Source of the DNA: Sutcliffiella cohnii
Lineage (GTDB): Bacteria > Bacillota > Bacilli > Bacillales > Bacillaceae_I
Assembly (NCBI RefSeq): GCF_002250055.1
Contig: NZ_CP018866.1
Location: 1,046,501 to 1,110,500 of the forward strand
Direction: 5' to 3'
Length of the DNA stretch: 64,000 nucleotides
Shown: positions 34,990 through 42,275 of the stretch, in pieces
Layout of the letters: each line of letters opens with the position of its first letter
Position numbering within the stretch: position 1 is the first letter of the stretch
Notes under the pieces: generated by a model
The model's input: the letters and a program-made list of their open reading frames with translations, nothing else
Told to the model about the DNA's origin: nothing
The model's database searches: none
Program-made: the position numbers and the translations under genes

Positions 34990-35628
34990 TTATGCGCTTA
35001 TGGAAGTAGTCTCAGCCTCTTTTTTTGCAGCTGCCTTCGTTTTCTTCACTAAGAAGTATACGAGTGGCGTGTCTATAATCGCAACAAACACTTTGAAAAT
35101 GTACTGCGTTGCAATAAGTGCCAATAGAGCAGAAGTAGGCATTGTTCCATAAAAAGCAACAGTAATAAATACAGTAGTATCTACTAACTGACTCAAAATA
35201 GTAGAGGCGTTATTGCGTAACCATAGTTTAGAACTACCGTGCTTGCTTCGTAATCGATGAAAAATATAAACATCTAAAAATTGACTAACGATATAAGCTG
35301 TTAAACTAGCAATAATTACTCGAAAACTACCACCTAGAATAGCAGAAAAGGCGTCTTGGTCTGCAAAAAATGGTGCAGGTGGTAAATATATCGCAATAAG
35401 AATGAAAATACTAGCAAAGATTTGAACGATAAAGCCTGCTTTTACCGTTTGTTGAGCAGCTTTTTTTCCGTATACTTCCCCAATCACGTCCGTAATCGGA
35501 TAAGTAAACACATATACAATCGCTGCAGCAGGTAGGATGGCTAATCCCCACAAGTCAAATAGCTTTACACTAATAATATTAGATAATACTAAAAACCCAA
35601 CGAAGAAAGAAGTTAGGAATAAATGCAT
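34990..35628 (-). CDS. queuosine precursor transporter (VUT/YhhQ family)
   Basis: The product of 212 residues has six membrane helices with the family motifs NIISVKLFDLWG, TYPITDVIGEVYGKKAA and SQFLDVYIFHRLRS. YhhQ/VUT proteins import preQ0 or preQ1 for queuosine synthesis. No preQ1 riboswitch was recognised in the 160 bases upstream, where such elements sometimes lie. A lysine/alanine-rich tail ends the protein. Confidence 0.88.
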   Translation of the reverse strand: MHLFLTSFFVGFLVLSNIISVKLFDLWGLAILPAAAIVYVFTYPITDVIGEVYGKKAAQQTVKAGFIVQIFASIFILIAIYLPPAPFFADQDAFSAILGGSFRVIIASLTAYIVSQFLDVYIFHRLRSKHGSSKLWLRNNASTILSQLVDTTVFITVAFYGTMPTSALLALIATQYIFKVFVAIIDTPLVYFLVKKTKAAAKKEAETTSISA

Positions 35629-35797
35629 CGTAAATCAGTTCCTTTTAATATATATTCATCCAAATACATAATGGACTATATTATTATACTTATGAATGCA
35701 GAAAAAGCAAATGAACGACATCACAAAGCACTTTATTAGTTGTCACGTCTCTTCATTAGGCGAATATCATGTAATAAAAAGAGATGGAGGTTTGAAA

Positions 35798-36142
35798 ATG
35801 ACGGAACAATTACAGTATAACGAAGAGAGAAACTTACATGATCAATGTGTGAAACTTAAGTTTTATCACGTTACCCTAACTATGAATGATGGTAGTTCTT
35901 TTGATGGGATTATAGAAGATGTTGATAGCAGCAATATCACAGTATTAGTTGGTGAAGACGTTTTAGATAGAGTAAATGAAACGGTAGAAGATCAGCGATA
36001 TTACGGAGGCTATGGCTACGGACGTCCAAGAAGAAGATTTCGCCGATTTAGACGCCGTACTTTTCCGATTGCAACACTTGCTGCATTAGCACTATTACCT
36101 TATATTGCACCAACCCCTTATTATCCTTACTCATACTACTAA
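35798..36142 (+). CDS. small basic protein with an Sm-like module and a Tyr/Pro tail
   Basis: The ATG 35798 follows TGGAGG; a longer frame from 35696 has no site. The product of 114 residues has a compact beta module (VTLTMNDGSSFDGIIEDVDS, then SNITVLVGEDVL). A GYGYGRPRRRFRRFRRRTF arginine-rich stretch, a hydrophobic segment (IATLAALALLPYIA) and a PTPYYPYSYY tail follow. The design resembles small Bacillus spore-coat or surface proteins, but I cannot name a family. The DGxIxDVxxxxI pattern also occurs in the mnx-like cluster. Confidence 0.65.
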   Translation: MTEQLQYNEERNLHDQCVKLKFYHVTLTMNDGSSFDGIIEDVDSSNITVLVGEDVLDRVNETVEDQRYYGGYGYGRPRRRFRRFRRRTFPIATLAALALLPYIAPTPYYPYSYY

Positions 36143-36155
36143 ACGTTTAATTATT

Positions 36156-36187
36156 GCTTTACTTTATTTGAAAGTAAGGCTTTTTTT
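36156..36187 (+). terminator. terminator
   Basis: GCTTTACTTT pairs with GAAAGTAAGGC (one wobble), followed by seven T. Confidence 0.8.
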
Positions 36188-36276
36188 ATGCAGTAATTGG
36201 TATTAATAGAAGGAGAAATATTATATATTTAAAAGAAAGAAATCTATTATACATTCGAAACCTAGGAGTTAATAAG

Positions 36277-36810
36277 ATGAATATTTTTATTAGAGAAGAA
36301 CAAACACAAGACTATAAAAATGTGGAACAAGTTATAAAAAGCGCTTTTGCAAATGTTAGTATTAGTGACCAAACTGAGCATAATTTAGTCGCCAACATTC
36401 GAAACTCGGGCGCATACATACGAGAACTTTCATTAGTAGCTATTGATAAAGATACCGAACAGATAGTTGGGCACATTCTTTATTCAAAAATAGCTATTAT
36501 AAATGAAGAACATTCCATAGAATCACTTGCCTTAGCACCTGTTTCCGTTATACCAACTTATCAAAAAAAGGGCGTAGGTAAGTTATTAATAGAAGAATCC
36601 TTACGAATTGCGAGTAAACTAGGCTATGAGTCTGTTATAGTCCTCGGTCATCCAAACTATTATCCGAAGTTTGGGTTTCAGAAGGCGTCCCGTTGGGGAA
36701 TAAAAGCACCATTTCATGTTCCCGATGAAGTTTTTATGGCATTAGAATTAAAGAAAGACGCCTTAAAAAATGTTTCGGGAGTCGTGGAATATAGTAAAGC
36801 ATTTTTATAG
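36277..36810 (+). CDS. GNAT family N-acetyltransferase (YhbS-like)
   Basis: The product of 177 residues contains LSLVAIDKDTEQIVGHILYS, then SLALAPVSVIPTYQKKGVGK (acetyl-CoA loop QKKGVGK) and VLGHPNYYPKFGFQKASRWG, the diagnostic order of the YhbS-type GNAT group. The substrate is unknown. AGGAGTT precedes the ATG. It is followed 14 bases later by a small zinc-finger membrane protein and may share its transcript. Confidence 0.88.
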   Translation: MNIFIREEQTQDYKNVEQVIKSAFANVSISDQTEHNLVANIRNSGAYIRELSLVAIDKDTEQIVGHILYSKIAIINEEHSIESLALAPVSVIPTYQKKGVGKLLIEESLRIASKLGYESVIVLGHPNYYPKFGFQKASRWGIKAPFHVPDEVFMALELKKDALKNVSGVVEYSKAFL

Positions 36811-36824
36811 AAAGAGGTGAAAGT

Positions 36825-37109
36825 ATGTTTACGTGTGAAGGTTGTAACAAAAAGTATAGATGGGGGAAAATATATAAAAGTATTCTTTTAGGTTATAAAC
36901 CTATACCTTGTGACTTTTGTGGGGCAGAACATAAAATCACATTTTCATCAAGGTTTATTGTCGTTGGACTAACCGTTTTACCGTTTTACATCTTTGGCCG
37001 TTTTTTATCACCGTTTTCAAATTTTTTTATTACTTTGTTATTCGGTCTCATCATCGTGTTTTTCTGCACGCTAGCTATCCCATACTTAGCAAAGTTTAAA
37101 AGAATATAG
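36825..37109 (+). CDS. TIGR04104-type zinc-finger membrane protein
   Basis: The product of 94 residues has two knuckles, FTCEGCNKKYRWGKIYKS and PCDFCGAEH, separated by about 20 residues. Two membrane helices follow (IVVGLTVLPFYIFGRFL, ITLLFGLIIVFFCTLAI). This is the CxxC-x20-CxxC layout of TIGR04104 proteins common in Bacillus. Their role is unknown. GAGGTGAAAG precedes the ATG. Confidence 0.8.
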   Translation: MFTCEGCNKKYRWGKIYKSILLGYKPIPCDFCGAEHKITFSSRFIVVGLTVLPFYIFGRFLSPFSNFFITLLFGLIIVFFCTLAIPYLAKFKRI

Positions 37110-37118
37110 GAAATGATT

Positions 37119-37144
37119 ACACTCTATAAAAAGAGTGTTTTTTT
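37119..37144 (+). terminator. terminator
   Basis: ACACTC pairs with GAGTGT, followed by a run of T. Confidence 0.7.
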
Positions 37145-37148
37145 GTAC

Positions 37149-37179
37149 TTGACCTTTACGTTGCGTAAACGTTTATGAT
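37149..37179 (+). promoter_or_regulatory. MerR-type promoter with 19-base spacer and dyad
   Basis: TTGACC (37149-37154) and TATGAT (37174-37179) are 19 bases apart, the long spacing corrected by MerR-family activators. An inverted repeat TTTACG-TTG-CGTAAA fills the spacer from 37155 to 37169. Confidence 0.7.
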
Positions 37180-37202
37180 GGAATTGTCAGGAGGGTAGAA
37201 CG

Positions 37203-37964
37203 ATGGAATATACAGTGAAAAAATTAGCGCAACTATCTGGGGTAAGTTCACGTACACTTCGTTATTATGATGAAATTGGTTTATTAAAGCCGGCAAGAAT
37301 CAATTCATCAGGGTATCGATTATATGGACAACATCAAGTGGATATACTCCAACAAATTTTGTTTTATCGTGAACTAGAACTGAGTTTGGAAGACATAACG
37401 GAAATTATCCATCAACCAAACTTTAATCGTAACGTAGCATTACAACAGCATTACGAACAATTAATGAAGAAGCGTGCCCGCCTGGACAAAATATTGGAAA
37501 CGATTGAAAAAACAATTGATTCTGTTAGTGGAGGGAATCCAATGAAAGACAATGAAAAATTTGAAGGATTAAAAGAAAAGATGATTAATGAAAACGAGCA
37601 AAAATACGGAGTCGAAATTCGTGAGAAGTATGGAGAAGCTGTAGTAGAAGAAAGCAATGCGAAGTTAAGGGGAATGACTCAGGAAAAATATGAGGCAATG
37701 GAAAAGTTAGGAGTAGAGATTTTTGAACTATTGAAAGAGGCATATGAAACAGGAGATCCGCAATCTGAGATAGCACAACAATTAGCTGCAAAGCATAAAG
37801 AATGGCTCGAATACTCATGGCCAGCCTATTCTAAAGAAGCACACATAGGGCTTGCAGAAATGTATGTTGCCGATGATCGTTTTACTGCTTATTATGATAA
37901 GGCTGTACAGGGTGGAACTAAATTTCTCCGAGATGCGATTGTCATTTATTGTGGAGGAAAATAA
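37203..37964 (+). CDS. MerR-family regulator with TipAS antibiotic-binding domain
   Basis: The product of 253 residues begins with a MerR helix-turn-helix (TVKKLAQLSGVSSRTLRYYD, then IGLLKPARINSSGYRLY), a coiled coil of the dimer interface, and a C-terminal TipAS domain (LAAKHKEWLEYSWPAYSKEA, then LAEMYVADDRFTAYYDK). TipA-like proteins bind thiopeptides or other drugs and activate transcription. Its own promoter has the long spacer and dyad expected of autoactivation. B. subtilis Mta is a related regulator. No transporter gene is directly downstream. Confidence 0.88.
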   Translation: MEYTVKKLAQLSGVSSRTLRYYDEIGLLKPARINSSGYRLYGQHQVDILQQILFYRELELSLEDITEIIHQPNFNRNVALQQHYEQLMKKRARLDKILETIEKTIDSVSGGNPMKDNEKFEGLKEKMINENEQKYGVEIREKYGEAVVEESNAKLRGMTQEKYEAMEKLGVEIFELLKEAYETGDPQSEIAQQLAAKHKEWLEYSWPAYSKEAHIGLAEMYVADDRFTAYYDKAVQGGTKFLRDAIVIYCGGK

Positions 37965-37967
37965 GAA

Positions 37968-37998
37968 TGAAAGGCATGTCCGTCTCGGCATGCTTTTT
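37968..37998 (+). terminator. terminator of the MerR-family gene
   Basis: GGCATG pairs with a downstream GCATGC region, followed by TTTTTGTTTTTTTG. Confidence 0.6.
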
Positions 37999-38083
37999 GT
38001 TTTTTTGATGTTTAGGAAAAGTGCAAATTGCAACTACAATTTTATTTATAAAGTGGTCTATAATAGCTTTAGGGGGTGAAGGA

Positions 38084-38395
38084 ATGAGAGAAAGAATAAG
38101 AAAAGATTTAATTCACTATCAAAGAGTACATGAAAATAAATGGAACCAAATATTGCACTACTTTGCATTCCTATTTGCTTTTTGGGGTTGGATCTTCCTA
38201 TTTATTGATATAAAAATAACGATATTCCTTGCTATTCTACATTATTTAATTTCGTGGATTGGACATTTCTATTTCGAAGGAAATAAACCAGCAGCATTTA
38301 AATACCCGCATATCGGCTTTTATGCTGGTTTTTTATGGTTTTTCTTAAAAAGTATAGAACTAGCTACGAAAAGGCGAGTATTACCCACTTATTAA
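38084..38395 (+). CDS. Mpo1-like / DUF962 membrane protein
   Basis: The product of 103 residues has the DUF962 pattern: RVHENKWNQILHYFAFLFAF with its histidine, and GHFYFEGNKPAAFKYP after the second helix. Yeast Mpo1 of this family is an iron-dependent dioxygenase acting on 2-hydroxy fatty acids; the bacterial role is untested. Conserved histidines (HYF, LHY, GHF) fit a metal site. GGGGGTGAAGG precedes the ATG at 38084. Confidence 0.8.
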   Translation: MRERIRKDLIHYQRVHENKWNQILHYFAFLFAFWGWIFLFIDIKITIFLAILHYLISWIGHFYFEGNKPAAFKYPHIGFYAGFLWFFLKSIELATKRRVLPTY

Positions 38396-38403
38396 ATTAA
38401 GTC

Positions 38404-38434
38404 AAAAAGGGTCAGAAACTCTCTAACCCTTTTT
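38404..38434. terminator. bidirectional terminator
   Basis: AAAAAGGGT and ACCCTTTTT with an inner AGA/TCT form a symmetrical hairpin between convergent genes. Confidence 0.85.
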
Positions 38435-38439
38435 ATAAA

Positions 38440-39051
38440 TTACAGCAATACTCGTAGCATTCTTTTTTTGTAAAGGAATGCAATACAGTTTAATAGATAG
38501 CTAGGAAGTTGTTTAGGACAATACACCTTTCTATAATATTTGTAAGCCCTTTTTAAATCATTCCATTGAGTACACGTTCCCGTTTGTCGGAAACGAGCAA
38601 CATCAATTAATTTTATATGACCATCATCTGTAATTAAAATGTTTCGTAAATGAACATCTGATGGATTCAGGCCACTTTCTCTTGCTAATTTCAAGGCTCT
38701 ATCAATTTCTACAATATGTTGTTTCGAAATATACTTACCGGTAGTAAGACATTGAAATAATGTATCTCCATCAATGTAATCTATTGCGATAAAATTAGTA
38801 CCGTAATCGTACATTTTCGGATAATACGGATTTCCATTAAGAATTTTATAAATCATTGCTTCCTCATTAACGATCGATAGGTGAGAAGGAAAAAATACTT
38901 TTAAAACGATATTGGTCGAACGAATTTTAAAAGCAAAAGCACTCCTTCCTTTCCCAATAAGCTCTAACTCTTCTGGTTTGTCTTTAAGTTTCATCGTGAA
39001 ACCTTTCTTTTCAAAAATAACACCTGCAGCTAATTCTCTATATGTTTTCAT
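38440..39051 (-). CDS. YrzF-like small protein kinase homologue
   Basis: The product of 203 residues resembles B. subtilis YrzF. It has a kinase-like N-lobe (ELIGKGRSAFAFKIRSTNIV with LKVFF carrying the lysine), a catalytic loop SDVHLRNILI with Asp and Asn, and IDVARFRQTG in place of the DFG loop. The product is much shorter than a canonical Ser/Thr kinase and looks like a RIO- or lipopolysaccharide-kinase-type minimal fold. AGGAGG precedes the ATG. About 110 bases upstream lies a Mn2+ riboswitch in the same direction, which would be its nearest target. Confidence 0.75.
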   Translation of the reverse strand: MKTYRELAAGVIFEKKGFTMKLKDKPEELELIGKGRSAFAFKIRSTNIVLKVFFPSHLSIVNEEAMIYKILNGNPYYPKMYDYGTNFIAIDYIDGDTLFQCLTTGKYISKQHIVEIDRALKLARESGLNPSDVHLRNILITDDGHIKLIDVARFRQTGTCTQWNDLKRAYKYYRKVYCPKQLPSYLLNCIAFLYKKRMLRVLL

Positions 39052-39104
39052 GCTCGTAAACCTCCTAATATAGCATGCTTAGAAGTACAACGTAATATAA
39101 TAAG

Positions 39105-39135
39105 AAAAACCTCCACCATAGATAGTGAAGGTTTT
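39105..39135 (-). terminator. second terminator-like hairpin before the kinase-like gene
   Basis: On the minus strand AAAACCTTCAC pairs with the GTGGAGGTTTT region and is followed by TTCTT. It lies between the riboswitch terminator and the gene start. Confidence 0.6.
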
Positions 39136-39144
39136 AGAGAACAG

Positions 39145-39176
39145 AAAAAGACCTTCACCATTAGGTAAAGGTCTTG
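39145..39176 (-). terminator. riboswitch expression-platform terminator
   Basis: On the minus strand AAGACCTTTACC-TAAT-GGTGAAGGTCTT is followed by T residues. The left arm is the 3' strand of the aptamer's closing helix, so Mn2+ binding should prevent the terminator from forming. Confidence 0.75.
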
Positions 39177-39257
39177 CTAACAACGAAAGTTGCCAATATT
39201 GCCGAGAGCCTGCGCTCTGTAATGACGACAAATATTGTAAAAGCTACTCCCCTTTAG
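39164..39257 (-). ncRNA. yybP-ykoY Mn2+-sensing riboswitch aptamer
   Basis: On the minus strand the sequence starts AAAGGGGAGTAGC and ends GCAAGACCTTTACC, the two conserved, pairing ends of the yybP-ykoY family (RF00080). Between them lie GTCGTCA, a stem AGAGC/GCTCT and a CGGCAATATTGGCAAC stretch. This family senses Mn2+ and normally lets transcription continue into Mn exporters (MntP, TerC-like YkoY). Here the next gene is a small kinase-like gene instead. A promoter (39285-39314) and a terminator (39145-39176) frame it. Confidence 0.85.
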
Positions 39258-39284
39258 AGGAAAATAATGAAATTGTATAATCCT

Positions 39285-39314
39285 ATTATAATAGAATATT
39301 AGGTTTATCGTCAA
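39285..39314 (-). promoter_or_regulatory. promoter of the riboswitch transcript
   Basis: On the minus strand TTGACG (39309-39314), an 18-base spacer and TATAAT (39285-39290) lie about 30 bases before the aptamer. Confidence 0.7.
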
Positions 39315-39384
39315 TGGAGGGAAGAATAACCCAATATTGACATATAACTTTAACTTAACTTTTACCTTTTTCATACTGTAGCTT

Positions 39385-39431
39385 AAAACACCTTTTATAT
39401 ACTAATTAGACTAGTATAAAAAGGTGTTTTT
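39385..39431. other. strong hairpin in a divergent intergenic region
   Basis: AAAACACCTTTTATA and TATAAAAAGGTGTTTT flank a short loop, with T residues after it. It is a terminator by shape, yet no gene ends here on either strand. It could be a relic or an attenuator in the leader of the glycosyltransferase gene. Confidence 0.55.
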
Positions 39432-39508
39432 ACTATTTCTCTTATTTTTTAAAAGCGTCAAGTTCAGTATTTAGCGTTAATAATATAGTTGAAATAGGGT
39501 GAATCGTT

Positions 39509-40693
39509 ATGAAAATATTAATTACAACCGAATGGTATGTTCCAGTTATTAATGGTGTTGTTACTTCTGTCGTTACATTGCAAAAGGAATTAAAGAAGTT
39601 AGGTCATGAAGTACGAATTCTTACATTGTCTAATAAATCATATAGAAATGGGGAAGTAACGTATATAAGCTCTGTTGGAGCAGGAAAAATTTACCCAGGT
39701 GCAAGAATCGCATTTTCCATTGATAATAAGCATATTGACGAACTAATCAATTGGGGACCTGATATTATTCATTCACAATGTGAATTTAGTACGTTTCGAA
39801 TGGCTCGCTATATCTCGAAAAAATTAAACATACCAATTGTCCATACATACCATACTGTTTATGAAGATTATACACATTATTTTTCTCCGTATAGAAAATG
39901 GGGTAAAGCAATGGTAGCCGTTTTTTCACGAAAAGTGCTGAAAAATGTGAATGCGGTCATTACGCCAACTAAAAAAGTTAAGCATCTTCTTGAAGTTTAT
40001 GGAATTAAACAACCAATTTATGTAGTACCAACTGGAATAGATGTCGTAAAATTTATAAACCCATTGAGTGAACTGATAAAGAAAAAAATCAAATTAAGAC
40101 ATGGCATAAACGCTAACGACAAGGTGTTAATATGTGTTGGCAGAGTTGCGAAAGAAAAAAACATTGAGGAACTAATATTATATATATCACGCCTTAAAAG
40201 TCGAACGTTAAAATTTTTAATTGTAGGTGATGGTCCACAACGATCTAGTTTAGAAGAATATGCAAAAAAGTTAAATGTTTTTGATAATATCATTTTTACA
40301 GGAATGGTGCCACCAAAAGAAATTGCTTCTTATTACCAAATAGGTGATGTTTTCGTTAGTGCATCAAACAGTGAAACACAAGGGTTAACGTATGTAGAAG
40401 CATTAGCAAGCGGTTTGCCTGCATTATGTCGAAAGGATCCTTGTTTAGATGATGTTATAATGGATGGGATTAATGGGTGGCAATATACAACATTTCAACA
40501 GTTTAGAGAGAGGCTTCATTTTCTCCTTAATGAAGAAGATTTACACCAACAGTTTAGTGAAAACGCCAGATCTGGAGTAATCCAACATTATTCCTCTACT
40601 AATTTTGCTAAAAAAATAGAAAGTATTTATTCACTAGTTTGCCGAGAACAGCTAACAAGTTTTAATTTAGTTAATAGGAATGAAGAAGGATAG
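39509..40693 (+). CDS. GT4-family glycosyltransferase (diacylglycerol glucosyltransferase-like)
   Basis: The product of 394 residues has a GT-B fold: ITTEWYVPVINGVVTSVVTL, IVHTYHTVYEDYTHYF, VVPTGIDVVKF, ICVGRVAKEKNIEELI, and FVSASNSETQGLTYVEALAS (the E-x7-E loop that contacts the nucleotide sugar). It resembles 1,2-diacylglycerol 3-glucosyltransferases such as LafA/ALMGS, which make glycolipid anchors. That substrate is an inference from similarity. AGGGTGA precedes the ATG. A terminator begins inside the stop codon. Confidence 0.85.
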   Translation: MKILITTEWYVPVINGVVTSVVTLQKELKKLGHEVRILTLSNKSYRNGEVTYISSVGAGKIYPGARIAFSIDNKHIDELINWGPDIIHSQCEFSTFRMARYISKKLNIPIVHTYHTVYEDYTHYFSPYRKWGKAMVAVFSRKVLKNVNAVITPTKKVKHLLEVYGIKQPIYVVPTGIDVVKFINPLSELIKKKIKLRHGINANDKVLICVGRVAKEKNIEELILYISRLKSRTLKFLIVGDGPQRSSLEEYAKKLNVFDNIIFTGMVPPKEIASYYQIGDVFVSASNSETQGLTYVEALASGLPALCRKDPCLDDVIMDGINGWQYTTFQQFRERLHFLLNEEDLHQQFSENARSGVIQHYSSTNFAKKIESIYSLVCREQLTSFNLVNRNEEG

Positions 40694-40719
40694 GCCTGTT
40701 GAGGAGGGACTATCCTTTT
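40688..40719 (+). terminator. terminator of the glycosyltransferase gene
   Basis: GGATAG pairs with CTATCC, followed by TTTTATT; the hairpin overlaps the stop codon. Confidence 0.7.
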
Positions 40720-40853
40720 ATTATATTTATGTTATGTTAGAATATTCAGAAAAAACAGGGGTAAAAGATATAAAAAAACTATATATAATTAATTGCATTA
40801 ACGACAAAAATCGATATTTTCCGGGAAATATGGATTAGAGGGGTTGTGACGGA

Positions 40854-41133
40854 GTGGGTAATGAAATCGAGGATTTGCATAAAATAAAAAGAGTCTTTAA
40901 GCCTAGTTTATCGATACCTATTTATACTACAATTATTGCAATTGGACCATTTTTACATTTATTACTCGATATTGCTGATTCAAAATTATGAAAGAATCTT
41001 AATGTTAACTCTACTATCGACTTTTCTTACCGTATACATTACATTTATCTGGACGAGCTATTATTATAAAATGATAAACTATAAAAGAGAGATAAAAGAT
41101 TATAAGGAAAATCCTAATGCCTACAATTGGTGA
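40854..41133 (+). pseudogene. small two-helix membrane protein, probably frameshifted
   Basis: A GTG-initiated frame (40854-40991), ten bases after GAGGGG, encodes EDLHKIKRVFKPSLSIPIY and a first hydrophobic helix (TTIIAIGPFLHLLLDIA), then stops at TGA. The overlapping frame to 41133 supplies a second helix (RILMLTLLSTFLTVYITFIW) and a charged tail ending KENPNAYNW. Joined near AAAATTATGA they make a natural two-helix protein of about 92 residues. One surplus base would explain the break. The family is not recognised. It could also be two tiny genes. Confidence 0.4.
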
Positions 41134-41148
41134 AATAGGGGGATGCAT

Positions 41149-42084
41149 ATGAATATTAATAACATATTAGTGGCTGGGAATTATGAGCAACAATTTCAAG
41201 AGCAATTACCACAGGAAGTAATGAAACATTTTCGTTTTGTCACGCTAGATAAAATAACGGAAGAGGATTTACGATGGGCAGATGCATACGTTGGTTCTAA
41301 GCCTTCTGACCACTTTCATCCCTCTCAATTTAAGTGGGTACATTCATTTAATGCGGGTGTAAACAATTATTTAGATGGTATTGACGGTTGGTTCGAAACC
41401 AATATTATTTTAACGAGAACAGTATGTTCATTCGGAGAAAGAATTAGTGAATATTGTTTAAGTTACGTACTACGGGACTTGCAGTTTCAAGATTATTTTG
41501 CTGAAAAACAAATGGAGAAAATATGGGAGCCGAAAACACCGAAAATGGTAAAAAATGAGACATTTGTTATATTCGGTACAGGTGAAATTGGACAAAAAGT
41601 AGCAGAAACGTTCTCTTTTTTCGGTGCCGATGTATACGGTGTATCTAAAAGTGGAACGAAAAAAAGCTTCTTCAAAGAGGTTGTCCAATCCTCAAATGCG
41701 GAGTCCGTTTTGAATAAGGCAAACTGGATTATTAGCACGTTACCATATACTAAAGAAACGAATAAGCTATTCGATAGAAAAATGTTTAGTTATATGAACG
41801 ATGTTGGTTTTATCAATGTCGGAAGAGGTTCAACAGTAGACGAAGCAGCTCTTATTGAAGCATTAAATGATGGAAACGTGAGGTCAGCCGTGTTAGATGT
41901 AACGTCAATAGAGCCTTTACCTGAAAACTCTAAGTTGTGGGAACGAAATGATGTCAAGCTAACGCCACATATCTCAGCTGTAACGGAGATTTCCGAAGCA
42001 ATTACTTGTTTTTTACAAACATTTCAAAATTTGAAAAATGAGATGCCGTTAATGAATAGGGTCGATATTACAAAAGGGTATTAG
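41149..42084 (+). CDS. D-2-hydroxyacid dehydrogenase family protein
   Basis: The product of about 311 residues shows the NAD-binding motif VIFGTGEIGQKVAETF, the substrate loop FINVGRGSTVDEAAL, the catalytic Arg-Glu-His set in ISTLPYTKET, VTSIEPLPENS and KLTPHISAVTE. It belongs to the GhrA/SerA-like D-isomer-specific family and reduces a 2-keto acid; the substrate is not apparent. ATG 41149 follows GGGGG at six bases; an ATG at 41143 overlaps that site. A strong terminator follows. Confidence 0.88.
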   Translation: MNINNILVAGNYEQQFQEQLPQEVMKHFRFVTLDKITEEDLRWADAYVGSKPSDHFHPSQFKWVHSFNAGVNNYLDGIDGWFETNIILTRTVCSFGERISEYCLSYVLRDLQFQDYFAEKQMEKIWEPKTPKMVKNETFVIFGTGEIGQKVAETFSFFGADVYGVSKSGTKKSFFKEVVQSSNAESVLNKANWIISTLPYTKETNKLFDRKMFSYMNDVGFINVGRGSTVDEAALIEALNDGNVRSAVLDVTSIEPLPENSKLWERNDVKLTPHISAVTEISEAITCFLQTFQNLKNEMPLMNRVDITKGY

Positions 42085-42119
42085 TTTAAATTCATTAACT
42101 GGAAGAGAAAAAGAGAGCT

Positions 42120-42160
42120 GTCCGAAAAGTGAGTAGCGACTCACTTTTCGGACTTTTTTT
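42120..42160 (+). terminator. terminator of the dehydrogenase gene
   Basis: GTCCGAAAAGTGAGT and ACTCACTTTTCGGAC flank a four-base loop, followed by seven T. Confidence 0.92.
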
Positions 42161-42275
42161 GTGATGAGTTTCAACAGCAGTATGCAATAAAATATTTCTC
42201 TTTCTAAATAAGAGTTTTCAGATTATAATAAACACATACATTAACAATTTAAAGGGTTAAAGGGGTGGATTTTCT

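Noticed and set aside
35629..35797. preQ1 riboswitch before the queuosine-precursor transporter
   Set aside because: No small pseudoknot with the usual conserved C-rich and A-rich parts could be traced; only a promoter-like A/T stretch is visible.
39177..39374. A 65-codon minus-strand frame over the riboswitch
   Set aside because: It coincides with the yybP-ykoY aptamer and its promoter, has no ribosome site and an odd composition; the RNA explains the conservation pattern better.
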